DNA of 64,000 nt. It comes from Balanoglossus misakiensis. Lineage: Eukaryota > Hemichordata. Shown piece after piece: positions 39,601 to 47,970 of this stretch. The notes under the pieces were generated by a model. That model was given only the letters and a program-made list of their open reading frames with translations, was not told the DNA's origin and made no database searches. Each line of letters starts with the position of its first letter. The first letter of the stretch is position 1. The stretch lies in contig CM082581.2 in assembly GCA_040954595.2 (NCBI GenBank), positions 3,224,001 to 3,288,000 on the forward strand. The letters are read 5' to 3'. The position numbers and the translations under genes were made by a program.

Positions 39601-42600
39601 TTAACAAAAGGCACATATCTGAGACATTTCAGGACCACTTTAACAATTCACACATAATAATTTATGCCAGTATACAACCTGAGATGTTTCAGAAACGTTT
39701 TAATGGTCCTGAATGAACCCCAAGAGAATATCTCCAGACTATACTGATGCAATTGTTGGAGTCAGATTTAATTTTCACGACTTATTTGTTTACACTTTAT
39801 AAACAGTAGCATTCACTTCATACCAATGTTTTTGTCTACATAAACAACAGCAAAGCTTCAGAAACAATAACATAGCGCCAAGGACTCTGTGGTCTCATTT
39901 GGGGATTAGAAGGAAATAGGCACATGTACATGTATACACCAGAATAAAAATCACAGGTGACATTGGCAAGTAGATATGACCTAATTTATAAAAATATGAA
40001 AATGTAAAAACATTACCTTGGAACATGCCCAATAAAATGTCATGTGTCATGGCAATCTTACAAGCGACGCTAGAAAAATAGCTTTTTGACCAAAAATTGT
40101 ATGTACAAACACATATGACATAAAAGTCATCTATAATTACCTTGGAAGGTTGTTTGCGACCACACCCTTCAAAGATGATATCACTGTAATATTGATGTCT
40201 TTCTGGTGTCAGCCCAAATGCTTGTCGTACCAGTTCAAGTAAAGTTTCTGATTGTACGGGAGAGGTGCAACTATTAGAGTCAGTGTCAGTCTCAGAATCT
40301 CCGTCTTCATATGATGTTGACTGTGATGGAGACTTCCTGTATGCATTGGTATGTTTTGTCAATGGTGTACTGGTTGGGGTCATTCCAGATGGTGGTTCTG
40401 GCGCTCCAAGCACTGGATGATCAGCACATAAGAATGCATGCTTGTACACTGCAAACTCCTGAGAGGGAAAATGTAAACAAATTCGTTGGTAATGGTTAGC
40501 AAGTGAATATGTATATTTTACACCCTACATGTATCTACATCAACAACCTTGTCATCTTTTCTGTCAATTTTTCCATATTATAGTCCTCTTGTCCTACACT
40601 CTACCACTGGTATGCACCACATATACAAGTTTTGCCATAAAATATAAGTCCATTGTATCAAGATTGGAAACTTTTTATATTTTTTTTTAAATTGTGAAAA
40701 TAATGCATCCCACTATATAAATTTTACAATTAAATGTTATGTTCGGCCATTTCTATTCCATTTATCTGATATAGGGTCCTTTCCTTGAAATCAGTATGGT
40801 TGACAGGCTCATTCTGATATCATTTAGTTATTCAATATCTCTGTTTTACCATGTAAATATCATGGCCATAAAGAGTGAGAACAGCTGTAGAATTGTACAA
40901 TCCTTAACCAAACCAAAGTAGTCAGATGGATTTATTTCAATATCACCAACAAAAAAGCAGCAGTTTTGTGTAATGATGACATAAAACTTAAGAGTTCAAG
41001 GAACCATATAAATGAAAATACACATTTTGTTTACAATGCACAATGGACATTGATCCAATAGAGCACCTTTATTGTTCCACTGACACACCCCTTGTTTTGG
41101 CTGAAGTACATGTACTACAAATGGCTGTGATGTCAGATTGTATTGATTGAACAATCACACCTGTTGGGACTATTGGACTGTTGGACTGATACTATTGTTA
41201 GTTATGACCTTGTTGTGTCAGTGGTTTGAGTGTATACTGTAAAACGGGAAATTTTCATGACAGGTAATTTTCGCGATATCAAAAGTGGCAACTGCTATGC
41301 AACGATTAATTTTTGCGTTCTCATATTTTGCTGTATCATTATCTCTAAAAAACATTTTTACGCGACTTTTTATTTTCACATTTTTTTTTACTTCATGTAG
41401 TTTGCAAAAATATAGCGTTCGCGAAAATTTCCTGTTTTACAATATGTGGTACATTGTACTTGTGAAACATTAAGACATTTAAAGTGACTAATCAGCCTGT
41501 TGTTGCTTGGTGTATTGAACTAGTCACAAAAATCAATATTATCCATCTAAAAATTTACAGTGAAAAATATGAAAGCAGGCCATGGGGAGAAACACTTCTT
41601 TCCTCCATCAAGCCAGAGTAGCAATGACCAAGGTTACTGTTTTTCATTTTTTTATTACCTTATCACTGAGATGCTTTGTCACTGATGAAGTATCCAGTGC
41701 TTGCGAAGCATTTTCTTCTATCCCTGAATCTCTACTATCATTCTGTACAAGACGGATATTTGTCAGGGAAGTCCTAGGTCCTGCTAAACTCATACAACAT
41801 TTTCTCGCCCTGTTGACAAGGAAAACACTTATGTTAAGGTGGCAACCAACTGTGCCAGAATAAAGATTAGCCAAACATATACGCAGAGAAATAAAGGGGA
41901 ATGAGACAATGTTAAAAGAGCTCTCGGTAAACCTGAAATTAATACTTACTCTAAATTCTTGAAATAACCATGGATCCTCTTGACTGTGTTGCCATGTCTG
42001 AAATACACATATCGTGGAGATAGGTAAGGGTGTGAATTTTACAGTGATATATGGTCTCATTGATGATCATCTCAAAAGAATTGTTAAAGCCCCATAAAGG
42101 ATGCATGCACTAAAGTACATACGATATTTGTGAATCCTATGTATGAGTGCATATGCAAGTTTTAACCAGACAAATAATAAAGCTTTGCCACAAAGAACAT
42201 GGCTTACATCAGGTATCCCAATGATTTTTTTAACTTTGCCAAATCATATTTTGTTAGTTTCGTTGAAAAGTACATAGAATTTCATGAAAAATGATACCTC
42301 ATTTTTAAAACTTGTCCAAAGATTGAGCAAGATTTGGCCTTTATTTGACCTTTAAGGTCGATCAACGACCTTTTCAAAAATTGCTAAAAAGCAGCATTTT
42401 CACAGCCTCCTAGAATTTTACAAAACATTGTAAACATGTACATTAGACATGACAAAAGTCAGCTGTACTTACACTCAACTGGGATTTGGACTGAACCATT
42501 CTCTGGTGGTAAGGTTAGCGTTAGGGTTATGACTTTGTTTTTATATAAAACTTGGAAATGACTTTATTTAAAAAAACGAAACTTGACTTAGTCATTTCTA

Positions 42601-42943
42601 TATACAGTCATAAACCTAATGCTAGCCCTGGCCACCAGAGAATGGTATAGGTGTTGCTTGGTTGGCTGAATCCCGCTGATGCCCCACCTTTGCAGCTCAA
42701 GTCCTGGGGTCCGAGTTCGGAACAATATTTAGGTAATGTTTAACACGCTCAACAGTATTAACAATAATAAAACATAAACGCCTACCTGAGCAATCCTAGC
42801 ACACGGTCATCTTGCCCATTATCGTGATCATCGACGACCCAGTTCCACTGCTCTTCATCAAGCAAATTTGGAATGATAGAAGTCACTCTTGGGCGCAGAG
42901 GCGGCCCTTGTACATTGAACAAGTCGTCTGTTGAGATGGACAT
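10742..42943 (-). CDS. Large DEP-domain protein, about 1,900 residues, about 30 exons, not identified
   Basis: Start ATG 42943-42941 (an upstream GTG is also open). Exons, minus strand: 42943-42786, 41997-41950, 41809-41659, 40458-40141, 39488-39408, 38796-38686, 38109-37940, 37786-37690, 36380-36337, 35683-35569, 35434-35369, 35014-34909, 33892-33800, 32999-32926, 32101-32008, 31566-31478, 30082-29977, 29504-29343, 28344-27100, 25699-25601, 24666-24523, 23764-23629, 23069-22774, 22424-22239, 17923-17840, 17101-17036, 16833-16753, 14066-13916, 13786-13664, 11766-10742. Every junction is in phase except 34909 to 33892, where a small exon is probably missing. The start is MSISTDDLFNVQGPPLRP. 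The middle is leucine-rich and helical with few charged runs. A DEP domain lies near the C terminus (FTGTQLIDWIL, AMKLAQRLLDLNVIH, then VHLYRFTD). No kinase, GEF or membrane segment is visible. DEP domains usually bind membranes or signalling partners; I infer a cytosolic scaffold. I could not match it to a named family. Confidence 0.8.
12437..12650. repeat. Interspersed repeat shared with 52,812-53,072
   Basis: Both places share a (CA)n start, CCATTAAGA, GGTTCTGAAAC, GGCCAGACC, GAGCCGG, CAACCCATTGTC, ACATAAACTTT and ATGCTCTGTGTTTAC segments in the same order. The copy here is preceded by a poly-G run (12427-12438). I cannot define its ends or class. Confidence 0.6.
13664..14066 (-). CDS. Two exons carrying the first part of the DEP domain
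   Basis: Exons 14066-13916 and 13786-13664 join in phase 1. The product contains SRELLQRMRRDLHNIRKCF, then TGTQLIDWIL and, in the next exon, SSVDKAMKLAQRLLDLNVIH. This follows the DEP consensus: a phenylalanine-glycine-type turn, the LvdWL helix, then a helix with Ala, Leu, Gln and Leu ending in a hydrophobic-isoleucine-His turn. The third part of the fold is in the terminal exon (VHLYRFTD, about 11033-11010). Confidence 0.75.
14732..16385. repeat. Composite satellite: four ~216-bp units, three ~143-bp units and a GACGGAC minisatellite
   Basis: The phrase GAATTAGGTATG recurs at about 14991, 15206, 15422 and 15638, giving a 215-216-bp period. From about 15,825 a second unit of about 143 bp (TTCTATTTTTAGATCTAATT) repeats three times, and 16268-16325 is a short GACGGACGAC array. 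The block starts near an AGCTGCCAAGCAGCAA segment and ends near CAGCTCAGCTGACACAAG, possible element edges. The same 216-bp family recurs inverted at 63384-64000, and a fragment of the left edge recurs at about 22452. Open frames such as 15948-16130 are products of this repeat. It lies in an intron of the DEP-domain gene. Confidence 0.88.
15316..15338 (+). promoter_or_regulatory. DR1 plus third AGGTCA half-site in satellite unit
   Basis: AGGTCA at 15316-15321 and 15323-15328 form a perfect direct repeat with one-base spacing; a third copy at 15333-15338 lies four bases further. DR1 is the consensus for RXR, PPAR, HNF4 and COUP-TF type receptors. Binding here is inference. The same arrangement is at 15532-15554 and 15770-15792, and a DR4 (14893-14898 and 14903-14908) precedes the array. 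Confidence 0.5.
17152..17266. repeat. Foldback element with ~55-bp arms
   Basis: The left arm (17152-17207) and right arm (17213-17266) are nearly perfect inverted copies with a five-base loop. They differ by two substitutions and the length of a T/A run. The outer ends themselves contain a small palindrome (AATCTGATTAAAATCAGAT). It lies in an intron of the DEP-domain gene, about 50 bases upstream of the exon at 17101-17036. Confidence 0.85.
18410..19747 (-). pseudogene. Fragment of a second LINE: endonuclease and start of reverse transcriptase
   Basis: Reading from 19747 leftward, a 266-codon frame has endonuclease motifs GDWNADP, SWLDH and ASDHFLLS, followed by a linker typical of non-LTR elements. 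Two frame changes (about 18945 and 18775) lead into NANFWSKVRSINK and then RT block 0 (LPSDKAAGADDLSCEHY) and block 1 (TIIVPLEKDK, KNNR). The sequence breaks off before the catalytic motif A, so it is 3'-truncated, which is unusual for LINEs and points to later rearrangement. It belongs to the Jockey/CR1/I-like group rather than Tx1, by motif spacing (inference). It lies in an intron of the DEP gene, in the same orientation as that gene. Confidence 0.8.
19787..21765 (+). pseudogene. Broken DDE-transposase-like gene with an intron
   Basis: N-terminal segment: KRGGKRDGAGRPKISTLFP, a helical region with TLKQIQQQL, then HFYFAQVKYIMEF. After a frame change near 20330 comes DMN-type text: MNKVKAGIPAVSRYF, then DHDFPNPGYLI. 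A TGA at 20541 interrupts. Next is VIDGGSDFNVNF and SAYNMVERGWATLSKKL, matching the Asp and the Asn/Glu-rich tail of a DDE integrase-like core. A GT-AG intron fits at 20928-21262 (AAG to GTGTTCGACAATGC), giving VFDNAM. Another frame change near 21440 precedes a Cys-rich tail with CKCADDECEHC. I recall similar unnamed proteins from cnidarian and amphioxus genomes. At least three lesions, and apparent loss of a middle segment, make it a pseudogene. Confidence 0.7.
22070..22174 (+). pseudogene. Short LINE reverse transcriptase fragment
   Basis: The open segment has SSLGMFIDFSKAFHRVNHGI and then LFSKLEY before TAG. This is RT motif A of CR1/Jockey-type elements, where the usual SKAFD is here SKAFH. 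Only about 35 codons are left. Confidence 0.7.
23190..23460. repeat. Diverged ~140-bp tandem units, inverted relative to 54,180-54,660
   Basis: Two units contain CACAGCAATCTGACAAACAG or CACAGCAATCTAACAAGCAA, then AAAATTGCCC and ATATGCAAAT. The region at 54180-54660 has the reverse-complement words in several copies. They are old copies of one repeat family. Confidence 0.5.
24726..25080. mobile_element. TTAA-type foldback element (family A), complete copy
   Basis: Ends: TTAAAGGGACAAATTCTGTC at 24726-24745 and, inverted, GACTTTGTCCCTCTAA at 25065-25080. The two halves are inverted copies of each other over most of about 170 bp, so the whole 355 bp is foldable. The centre is an AATGAATAATCGG...TTTATTCATTTTGG hairpin. 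No coding potential. It lies in an intron of the DEP gene. Confidence 0.88.
27100..28344 (-). CDS. Central 415-codon exon of the DEP-domain gene
   Basis: The exon is phase 0 at both ends (acceptor TACAG at 28345; donor GTAGG after 27100). It begins IADELEERKKYHTSQPDPIK, continues with about 300 hydrophilic, acidic, low-complexity residues, and ends in an ordered helical stretch, SSLVDIICIVKRLSSFVYTM onward to AGQQLYQRMVQ. The composition change within the exon suggests a disordered linker followed by the start of a folded helical domain that continues in exons 25699-25601 and 24666-24523. Confidence 0.85.
30111..31250. mobile_element. 1.1-kb TTAA-ended element (family G)
   Basis: Terminal inverted repeats TTAAAGTGGAACG (30111-30123) and CGTTCCACTTTAA (31238-31250) are perfect. 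The subterminal regions also share the TTCACTTTCACTT word in inverted orientation. The interior has no motif-bearing frame, so it is non-autonomous. TTAA ends indicate piggyBac/Kolobok-like target choice. It lies in the intron between exons 31566-31478 and 30082-29977 of the DEP gene. Confidence 0.85.
31340..31398. repeat. Hairpin with perfect 21-bp arms
   Basis: GTTGGGGATATTCTGTCCCAC at 31340-31360 is the exact reverse complement of 31378-31398, with a 17-base loop. Some pairing extends weakly outward. It is about 80 bases from the donor of exon 31566-31478. Confidence 0.85.
32468..32662. repeat. Fragment of family E element
   Basis: The words TTGACAAGCTGAGTAC, ATATTAGCA and ATACAGCTAATGTCCC match the right part of the family E copy at 45107-45384 in the same order. 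The left end is absent. Confidence 0.55.
33205..33652. mobile_element. Family E element, opposite orientation, diverged
   Basis: Ends TTAAAGCCCCATGAGCTGCA (33205-33224) and GTTGCAGCTCATGTGCCCG (33631-33649). The interior includes the reverse complement of the 8325-8836 interior (GGTGGCGGCCAT, GCGGCAAAGCTTTATTATTT). The right TTAA has decayed to GTAA. Confidence 0.8.
33667..33702. repeat. Poly-C followed by CA repeat
   Basis: About 18 C then about nine CA units. A likely length-variable microsatellite in an intron. Confidence 0.9.
35809..36150. mobile_element. TTAA-type foldback element (family A), second complete copy
   Basis: TTAAAGGGACAAAGTCTCTC at the left and GAGACTTTGTATCTTTAA at the right, with TTAA at both edges. 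It aligns end to end with the copy at 24726-25080 and has the same central AATGAA/TTCATT hairpin. It lies in the intron between exons 36380-36337 and 35683-35569. Confidence 0.88.
36495..36660. repeat. Repeat shared with 43,418-43,482
   Basis: The words TCACAGCCCACGGTT, CTACA, CCTCAACC and TTTAGCAAAGGAGAAGC occur in order at both loci. The end here also has inverted words (GGGGCTGTGAGAGAGTCTAA against TTAGACTCTCTCAAGACTCA), so this copy may be a foldback. Confidence 0.55.
36950..37296. mobile_element. TTAA-ended element (family B), copy 1
   Basis: Starts TTAACCCTATTGCTACCGGG and ends TTGGCACTGTTAGGGTTAA, an imperfect terminal inverted repeat with TTAA at both edges. It aligns with 56483-56812 and, inverted, with 50543-50877. 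There is no coding potential. Confidence 0.82.
37293..37450. mobile_element. 158-bp TTAA-ended element (family C) abutting family B
   Basis: Perfect 18-bp terminal inverted repeats TTAAAGTCATTTTATAAG (37293-37310) and CTTATAAAATGACTTTAA (37433-37450). Its left TTAA (37293-37296) is also the right TTAA of the family B copy, so the two elements share one target site. Confidence 0.85.
37555..37619. repeat. Imperfect hairpin
   Basis: GGGTTTAGTGAGTGAT...TTGGAC (37555-37579) pairs with GTCCAA...ATCACTCACTGAGCCC (37593-37619), with a small number of mismatches. Confidence 0.6.
41235..41444. mobile_element. TACTGTAAAAC-type miniature element (family F), copy 1
   Basis: Terminal repeats TACTGTAAAACGGGAAATTT and AAATTTCCTGTTTTACAATA flank interior words CGATATCAAAAG, GGCAAC, TTATCTCTAAAAAACATTTT and GCGACTTTTTATTTTC. 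The same words in order occur in copies at 44771 and 53731. TA at the edges suggests Tc1/mariner-like mobilisation (inference). Confidence 0.8.
42084..42200. mobile_element. Truncated family E element
   Basis: TTAAAGCCCCATAAAGG start, then GAGTGCATATGCAAGTTTTA and AATAATAAAGCTTTGCC, shared with 8325-8836. The right end is missing. Confidence 0.6.
42495..42646. repeat. Foldback with ~40-bp arms upstream of exon 2 of the DEP gene
   Basis: ACCATTCTCTGGTGGT and the following GGTTAGCGTTAGGGTTATGAC (42495-42533) pair with 42607-42646. The loop holds a second imperfect TATATA hairpin. It may be a miniature element in intron 1. Confidence 0.7.
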
Positions 42944-43489
42944 GTTGACTGGTCTGGGCTGCACGATTTCTCTTCATATATATGATATAGTTACGAAGTC
43001 ACGCATCCATGGTCACATGCTTTCCAGTGGGCGTAAACCGTGTATATTGTCTGGTTGTATTGCATGACTTAGAGGGTGATGAAAATTTAAACTGACGATG
43101 GTAAATAACCGAAGGAAAGACGTGACCTTACCAGGAGACTTGCACGCAACTTGAACTCTAGAGGTTACTTAAGTGATCGGGACAATATTGAAGTTAGCCT
43201 CAGATTCGGTTTCGGATTCGAGTGGCTGGACGTAGCTACTAAATGGGATCGGATATTCACATTCGGTCTAAGTTGCAACAGGAAAATGACCTGAGGGAAG
43301 CGCTGCTCTCAGGACAGTGACCTTTGGCTTTTCAGAGCAAAAGGTAAACTGAAGCGCCCTCATGAGACAACTTTAACGCTTGTGCTAGTCTGGTCGTGGA
43401 TGGTCCCCTGCCCCAATCTCACAGCCCACGGTTTACTACAGGCCTCAACCGTTTAGCAAAGGAGAAGCACCATGGTGTTGTCAGGCTTT

Positions 43490-44075
43490 CGACCAAAATG
43501 ACGATTTTGTCATGAGTAGGGCTGAAATAACCGCTTTTTTTTGGAATCAACTCCACTTTTAACATGGAATGGACTCTTTGTACATCATGAGATCTTTGAA
43601 TATGAAGAACACTTTTAATTTATTTTTAGTGTTTTCTAAAAATAACCTTGTGGGCAAAAAGGAGCCAAAACGGTAATTTTGTCTTGAGTGGGGTCAATAA
43701 GACTGCTTGTTTGGAACAGTCCTCACTTTTAACATTTAATTGACTTTCCCTACATTATCAGATCCCCGAATGTAAAGAAAAAAAAATTTTTTTAATTAAC
43801 ATTGTTTAAAAATGACCTTTCAGGTCAAAATAAGTCAAAAAGGCAATTTTGCCTTGAGTTGGGTCAATCAGACAGCTTTTTTGGAATAGTCACTAAATTT
43901 GACATAGAATGGGCATATCATAAATTATCAGATCTCGAGCTGAATGTGAAGAAAACTGTATTGGCATTTTCTAGATATGACCCTTTTTCTGGCCATATAT
44001 AAGTGGCCAAAATGGCTTTTTCATTTTGAGTGGGATCAATAAGACTTCTTTTGGGGAATCAGCCAATTTTTTTAT
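43490..44075. repeat. 171-bp satellite, about 3.4 copies
   Basis: The phrase GGTCAATAAGAC or close variants recurs at about 43520, 43692, 43862 and 44033, giving periods of 170-172. Units also share TTTTGTCTTGAGTG, TTTTTTGGAATA and ATTATCAGAT words. Units are diverged by many substitutions. Confidence 0.8.
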
Positions 44076-44770
44076 TTCTCAAACCTAATTCCTTACGAAA
44101 CATTCTGTCAAAGCATTTACCTCCTAGGGTTGCAGGAAAGCCAACTCCTGTACGTTTTCCTGTAGAAAGTTGATCAACAAATCAATATTTTCAAATACAA
44201 ATTTTATTTCAGTAGTTTTGACAGAACATTCTCTACGAAGGGAAAAAACAACCTTGTACAATAAAATTATACTATATTCTTGTTTACATTCAAACCTACA
44301 CACCTGAATACTGGAGCTCTGCATTTAGCTTGCACAATATGCAAAACTGACCAGTTATATACTGTTTCAACGTCACAATCTCTCGTTAAGTACTGATTAT
44401 AGTATGCACTTTTAAAACATGTACTGAAATCTTTGAAAATAAAGAAAGAAGAGAAACACTATACATTAATACTAATTATTGAAAAAGATACTGTCCAACT
44501 GTTTATTTTCACCAAAAGGACAATGCCCATATTAGGTTTGTACAATACACATACTTGTATGCGATTCAGACAAAGATGGTTTTCAAGACAGGGTGGAATT
44601 CTCACCTATTGCATGGAGTGTACACACTATAGATAAGTCCATTTTGTCAAAGAAGGTAAAAAAAAAGACTGGACAAAATTCTTGTTCTGTCTGCAAAGTT
44701 GAAAGAGCTGCTTTCCTGAGCTGACCTGAGACAAGCTTGTCTGTTGGTAATCATGTGATAGTCATGAAGT

Positions 44771-44959
44771 TACTGTAAAACAGGTTATTTTCGCGACAGG
44801 AAAGTTTTGTGATATCAAAAGAGGCAACTGTTACGCGAGGATCAATTTCCACGTTCTATTATTTCATTAACTGCATCATTATCTCCGAAAAACATTTTAC
44901 GCGACTTTTTATTTTCATGTATTTTTTTATTGCTCGCGAAAATAACCCGTTTTACAGTA
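44771..44959. mobile_element. Family F miniature element, copy 2
   Basis: TACTGTAAAACAGGTTATTT at the left and AAATAACCCGTTTTACAGTA at the right; over 26 bp the arms differ at one position. It is the best-preserved copy and 189 bp long. Confidence 0.88.
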
Positions 44960-45106
44960 TTTATGTCCTAGAACTTGCGCTAACAAGATCTGGCTTCATA
45001 GCAAGGTGGATTAAATTCAATGTGCAACATTCATTAGTTCTTAAAGTGAACCACATGCAGTTGATACCCAAACAAAAAGAGCATGATAGCATTACTCTAT
45101 AACAGT

Positions 45107-45384
45107 AAATAAAGCTCCATTAGCTGTAACATTTTACTATGTTTTATGTATTTTTGTTTTGGGTGTCTATTTGCAGTTTCTTGTCGAAATCCATGAAGCA
45201 TAATGAAATGCCTGGTATCAACATTTGCCAACAATAACAATTGCTGTTACACACATACATGCTATATTGACAAGCTGAGTACTTGGTATATTAGCATGTT
45301 GCTAGGATAAGAATAAGAAATTGATTTTGGTACACAACAGAAATACTGAAAACAAGGTAAAATTTACAGCTTATGTCTCTTTAA
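45107..45384. mobile_element. Family E element, short copy
   Basis: Ends TAAAGCTCCATTAGCTGTAA and TTACAGCTTATGTCTCTTTAA. The interior contains TTGACAAGCTGAGTAC, shared with 32468-32662. It lies downstream of the MGMT stop and may fall in the MGMT 3' flank. Confidence 0.65.
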
Positions 45385-45608
45385 CCCTTTCAACTAATAG
45401 AACATTTAGAGTCCAAATAAGAAATACAATCAATTAGTAAGACTATACTTGGTCTAAACCCATTGTTTCCCATGGTAAATTTGGACCTCTAAAGAGGGAA
45501 CTGGGGGTGAAAGGGTTAAAGCTATCTGCGACAAAAACACAATCTAAGACTTTGCTAAAAGTGGCAGCTATTGTGGTTTTGATATAGCAAGGACTCCATG
45601 ACTTTCCA

Positions 45609-47970
45609 TTAGAAACCAACAACTCCTTCATGTTTAAGTAAGAATTTCTTAATTGGGATCCCTTTGTTTGACATATAATTTCCGAGTTGACCATGGCTAC
45701 CAATTACTCTATGGCAGGGGATGATGATAGGCACTTGATTTAGTCGCATTGCTCCACCCACAGCACGGCTGGCCTTGCTATTTCCAACCATACTAGCTAA
45801 TTCTCCATATGATACCGTCTTTCCAATGGGTACTTCATCTGTCAGAGTCTTCCAAACCTTGGCTGTGAAAGAATCTGCAGAAAAAGAGAACATACATGTA
45901 TCTTTATCTGATGTCTTTTGATATGTTATTTAATACATGTTAATTCTGATTTCACATCAATGGGCAAGGATGAACACTATCACACAATGTAAAGATAACA
46001 ATACTTGTGGAAATTATTTTAAAGGATTGTGAAACAATACTTTTTCACTATTTTCAGTGACCTTTTGTGCTGAAATTATTACTGGTATGGGCCCAGGGGC
46101 ACCAAATTCATTTGGACAAATACATAATGACTGAAAAATCGCGTCAAGGACATGGTGGTCTCATTGAGGGATTACACAAGAAAAAGTCTACACCGGAGTA
46201 CATGGCCATATATAGACAGACAGACAGGCACACACACATAGCGAGAGATCAATGGGCAAACACTGACTGACCCATAAGCTGCCAATGGCATATGTACTGT
46301 ACATACACTAAATAGAACAGCTGGCCTCTTTAAAACTTAGCCAGTTATGTAATCATGCAGGAATTTGCTGTGTATATAAATCACAGGGGGTTCCTGTCAA
46401 ATTAAAACAACTCAATAACAGTAAATACACACCACTTTGCAAAGCAATCTGACCAGTTGTTCTTGAGTCACTGAGTTTTGACCAAATTCACATTTTTTTC
46501 AGCTAATTTGCATATTTTTGGCAATGACAACTTTATATGAACAAACTCCCATCTACAGCCCAGCTTGCATCAGCACACCAAATATCAAGGTGATACACGC
46601 AGCGGTTTTCAAGTTTTTGATGCGGACGGACATACATCCATCCATCCATCCATCCATACATACATACAGACGCAACCGATCCCATAAGGTCCCATGGTAA
46701 ATATCAATGGGACCCAAAAACAAATTCAGGATAATTTTGTTTGTTTGACATAATGTAAGCCAAAGTTCAAATACGATGCCAGCCCCAGCATCATCTAGAA
46801 AAGTCATACGAAAATGAGGCTGGGGATGGTGCTAGCTTCATGCAGATAATTTTAATGACATGAGGTCGATGACCTTTGACCCTAATATCACCTAAATGCC
46901 AATATTATAGGCATTTAGGTGATAAACTAAGCGTGCAACTTATTGGAGTTGCCATGCTTTCAGATGGGTACCTAATTTACATGCATAATGAGGATTTTAC
47001 TTAAAACTTATATGATTGCAGCCAGGGTACACAAGTGACAGTTGGCCTGTTTTTCCACTAAAAGGACAACAGAGATTTTTGCTAAAGGAGACAACATCAT
47101 ACACCCTCCACCTTTCTACCTTCTTTCTAGCTGCAATAATTGTAGCCCACAGGCCTTTATGTGCCGAGTTGGCTGGCCAGCTAACTTGAAACATAAAGGC
47201 CCGTGGGCTACAATTATTGCAGCTACCTTCTTTCAAGCGAACCCCAATGTTACACATCTGAATCTGAAGTGAATTCGAATGGTCTAAATTGGGTTTTTCT
47301 TGAAGTAATTGTGTACAGCAGTGAGAGACAGAAATTACAATAAACTGACCTGGTTTCATTGTTGTGACATGTAAGCATGGCAGTGTCATCATTCTAGAAT
47401 CATTGATGTCATAAAAATACATTTTCAACCAGTCAACACACTGTGTCAGTACTTCAGACTGGTCAGTTTCGATTTCTTCCACAGTATCTGATAAACTGGA
47501 GATTACGAAAAGAGTATTAATGACACTGCACTTCCATTTGAAAAGAATTTTTTTTTTAAATCCAGCCAAAAATGTATCCACGTTACATGATATGAATTAT
47601 GATGACACTTGATGATAGCAATAACCCCCGCCCGCCGAGGGCGGATATACCACGAGGAGATATAGCACAATTCACATGCAGTGGTCATGGACAGCATGTC
47701 ATGGTCGTGCTGCGAACAACATCGTGTACCTGCAGCTGAGCACCTGTACTGTACAATCGTTGCAGCTGTACGGTACCTTTAAACAAATGTCTCATAGTAC
47801 GCATAGATACCAGTACATGTAGCTAATAGTAGTACTCACCCAAGTTGGTAATCTGACGATTCAGTGGCTGTGAGCTGTATTTTATGCACACCTTTACAGC
47901 AAGCGTGCACTATAATTTCACCGATAGGACTCTTCAATCGTGCCGTGAACAATTTGCATGGAAGAGACAT
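45609..47970 (-). CDS. MGMT: O6-alkylguanine-DNA alkyltransferase (MGMT), three exons, 180 residues
   Basis: The protein takes alkyl groups from O6 of guanine in DNA onto its own cysteine, a one-use repair reaction in the nucleus. Exons 47970-47840, 47495-47350 and 45874-45609 join in phase (131+146+266 nt, stop included). The start is the only in-frame ATG of exon 1 (MSLPCKLFTARLKSPIG). The product has an N-terminal alpha/beta half and the C-terminal helix-turn-helix and active-site half: SYGELASMVGNSKASRAVGG (recognition helix and arginine finger) then IIIPCHRVIG, where Cys is the acceptor. It ends NYMSNKGIPIKKFLLKHEG. Length is slightly below the human protein, with no sign of loss of a core element. 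It lies head to head with CLINT1 at 1.35 kb. Intron 2 holds two hairpin repeats. Confidence 0.96.
46886..46924. repeat. Perfect 15-bp hairpin in MGMT intron 2
   Basis: TATCACCTAAATGCC (46886-46900) pairs exactly with 46910-46924, nine-base loop. Confidence 0.85.
47129..47224. repeat. Foldback with 34-bp arms in MGMT intron 2
   Basis: Arms at 47129-47162 (AGCTGCAATAATTGTAGCCC onward) and 47191-47224 are inverted copies with one mismatch and a 28-base loop. It is about 125 bases from MGMT exon 2 and probably a miniature element. Confidence 0.88.

Noticed and set aside
46997-47581. 194-codon minus-strand frame overlapping MGMT exon 2
   Set aside because: The real exon is 47495-47350; the rest reads through a foldback repeat and introns.
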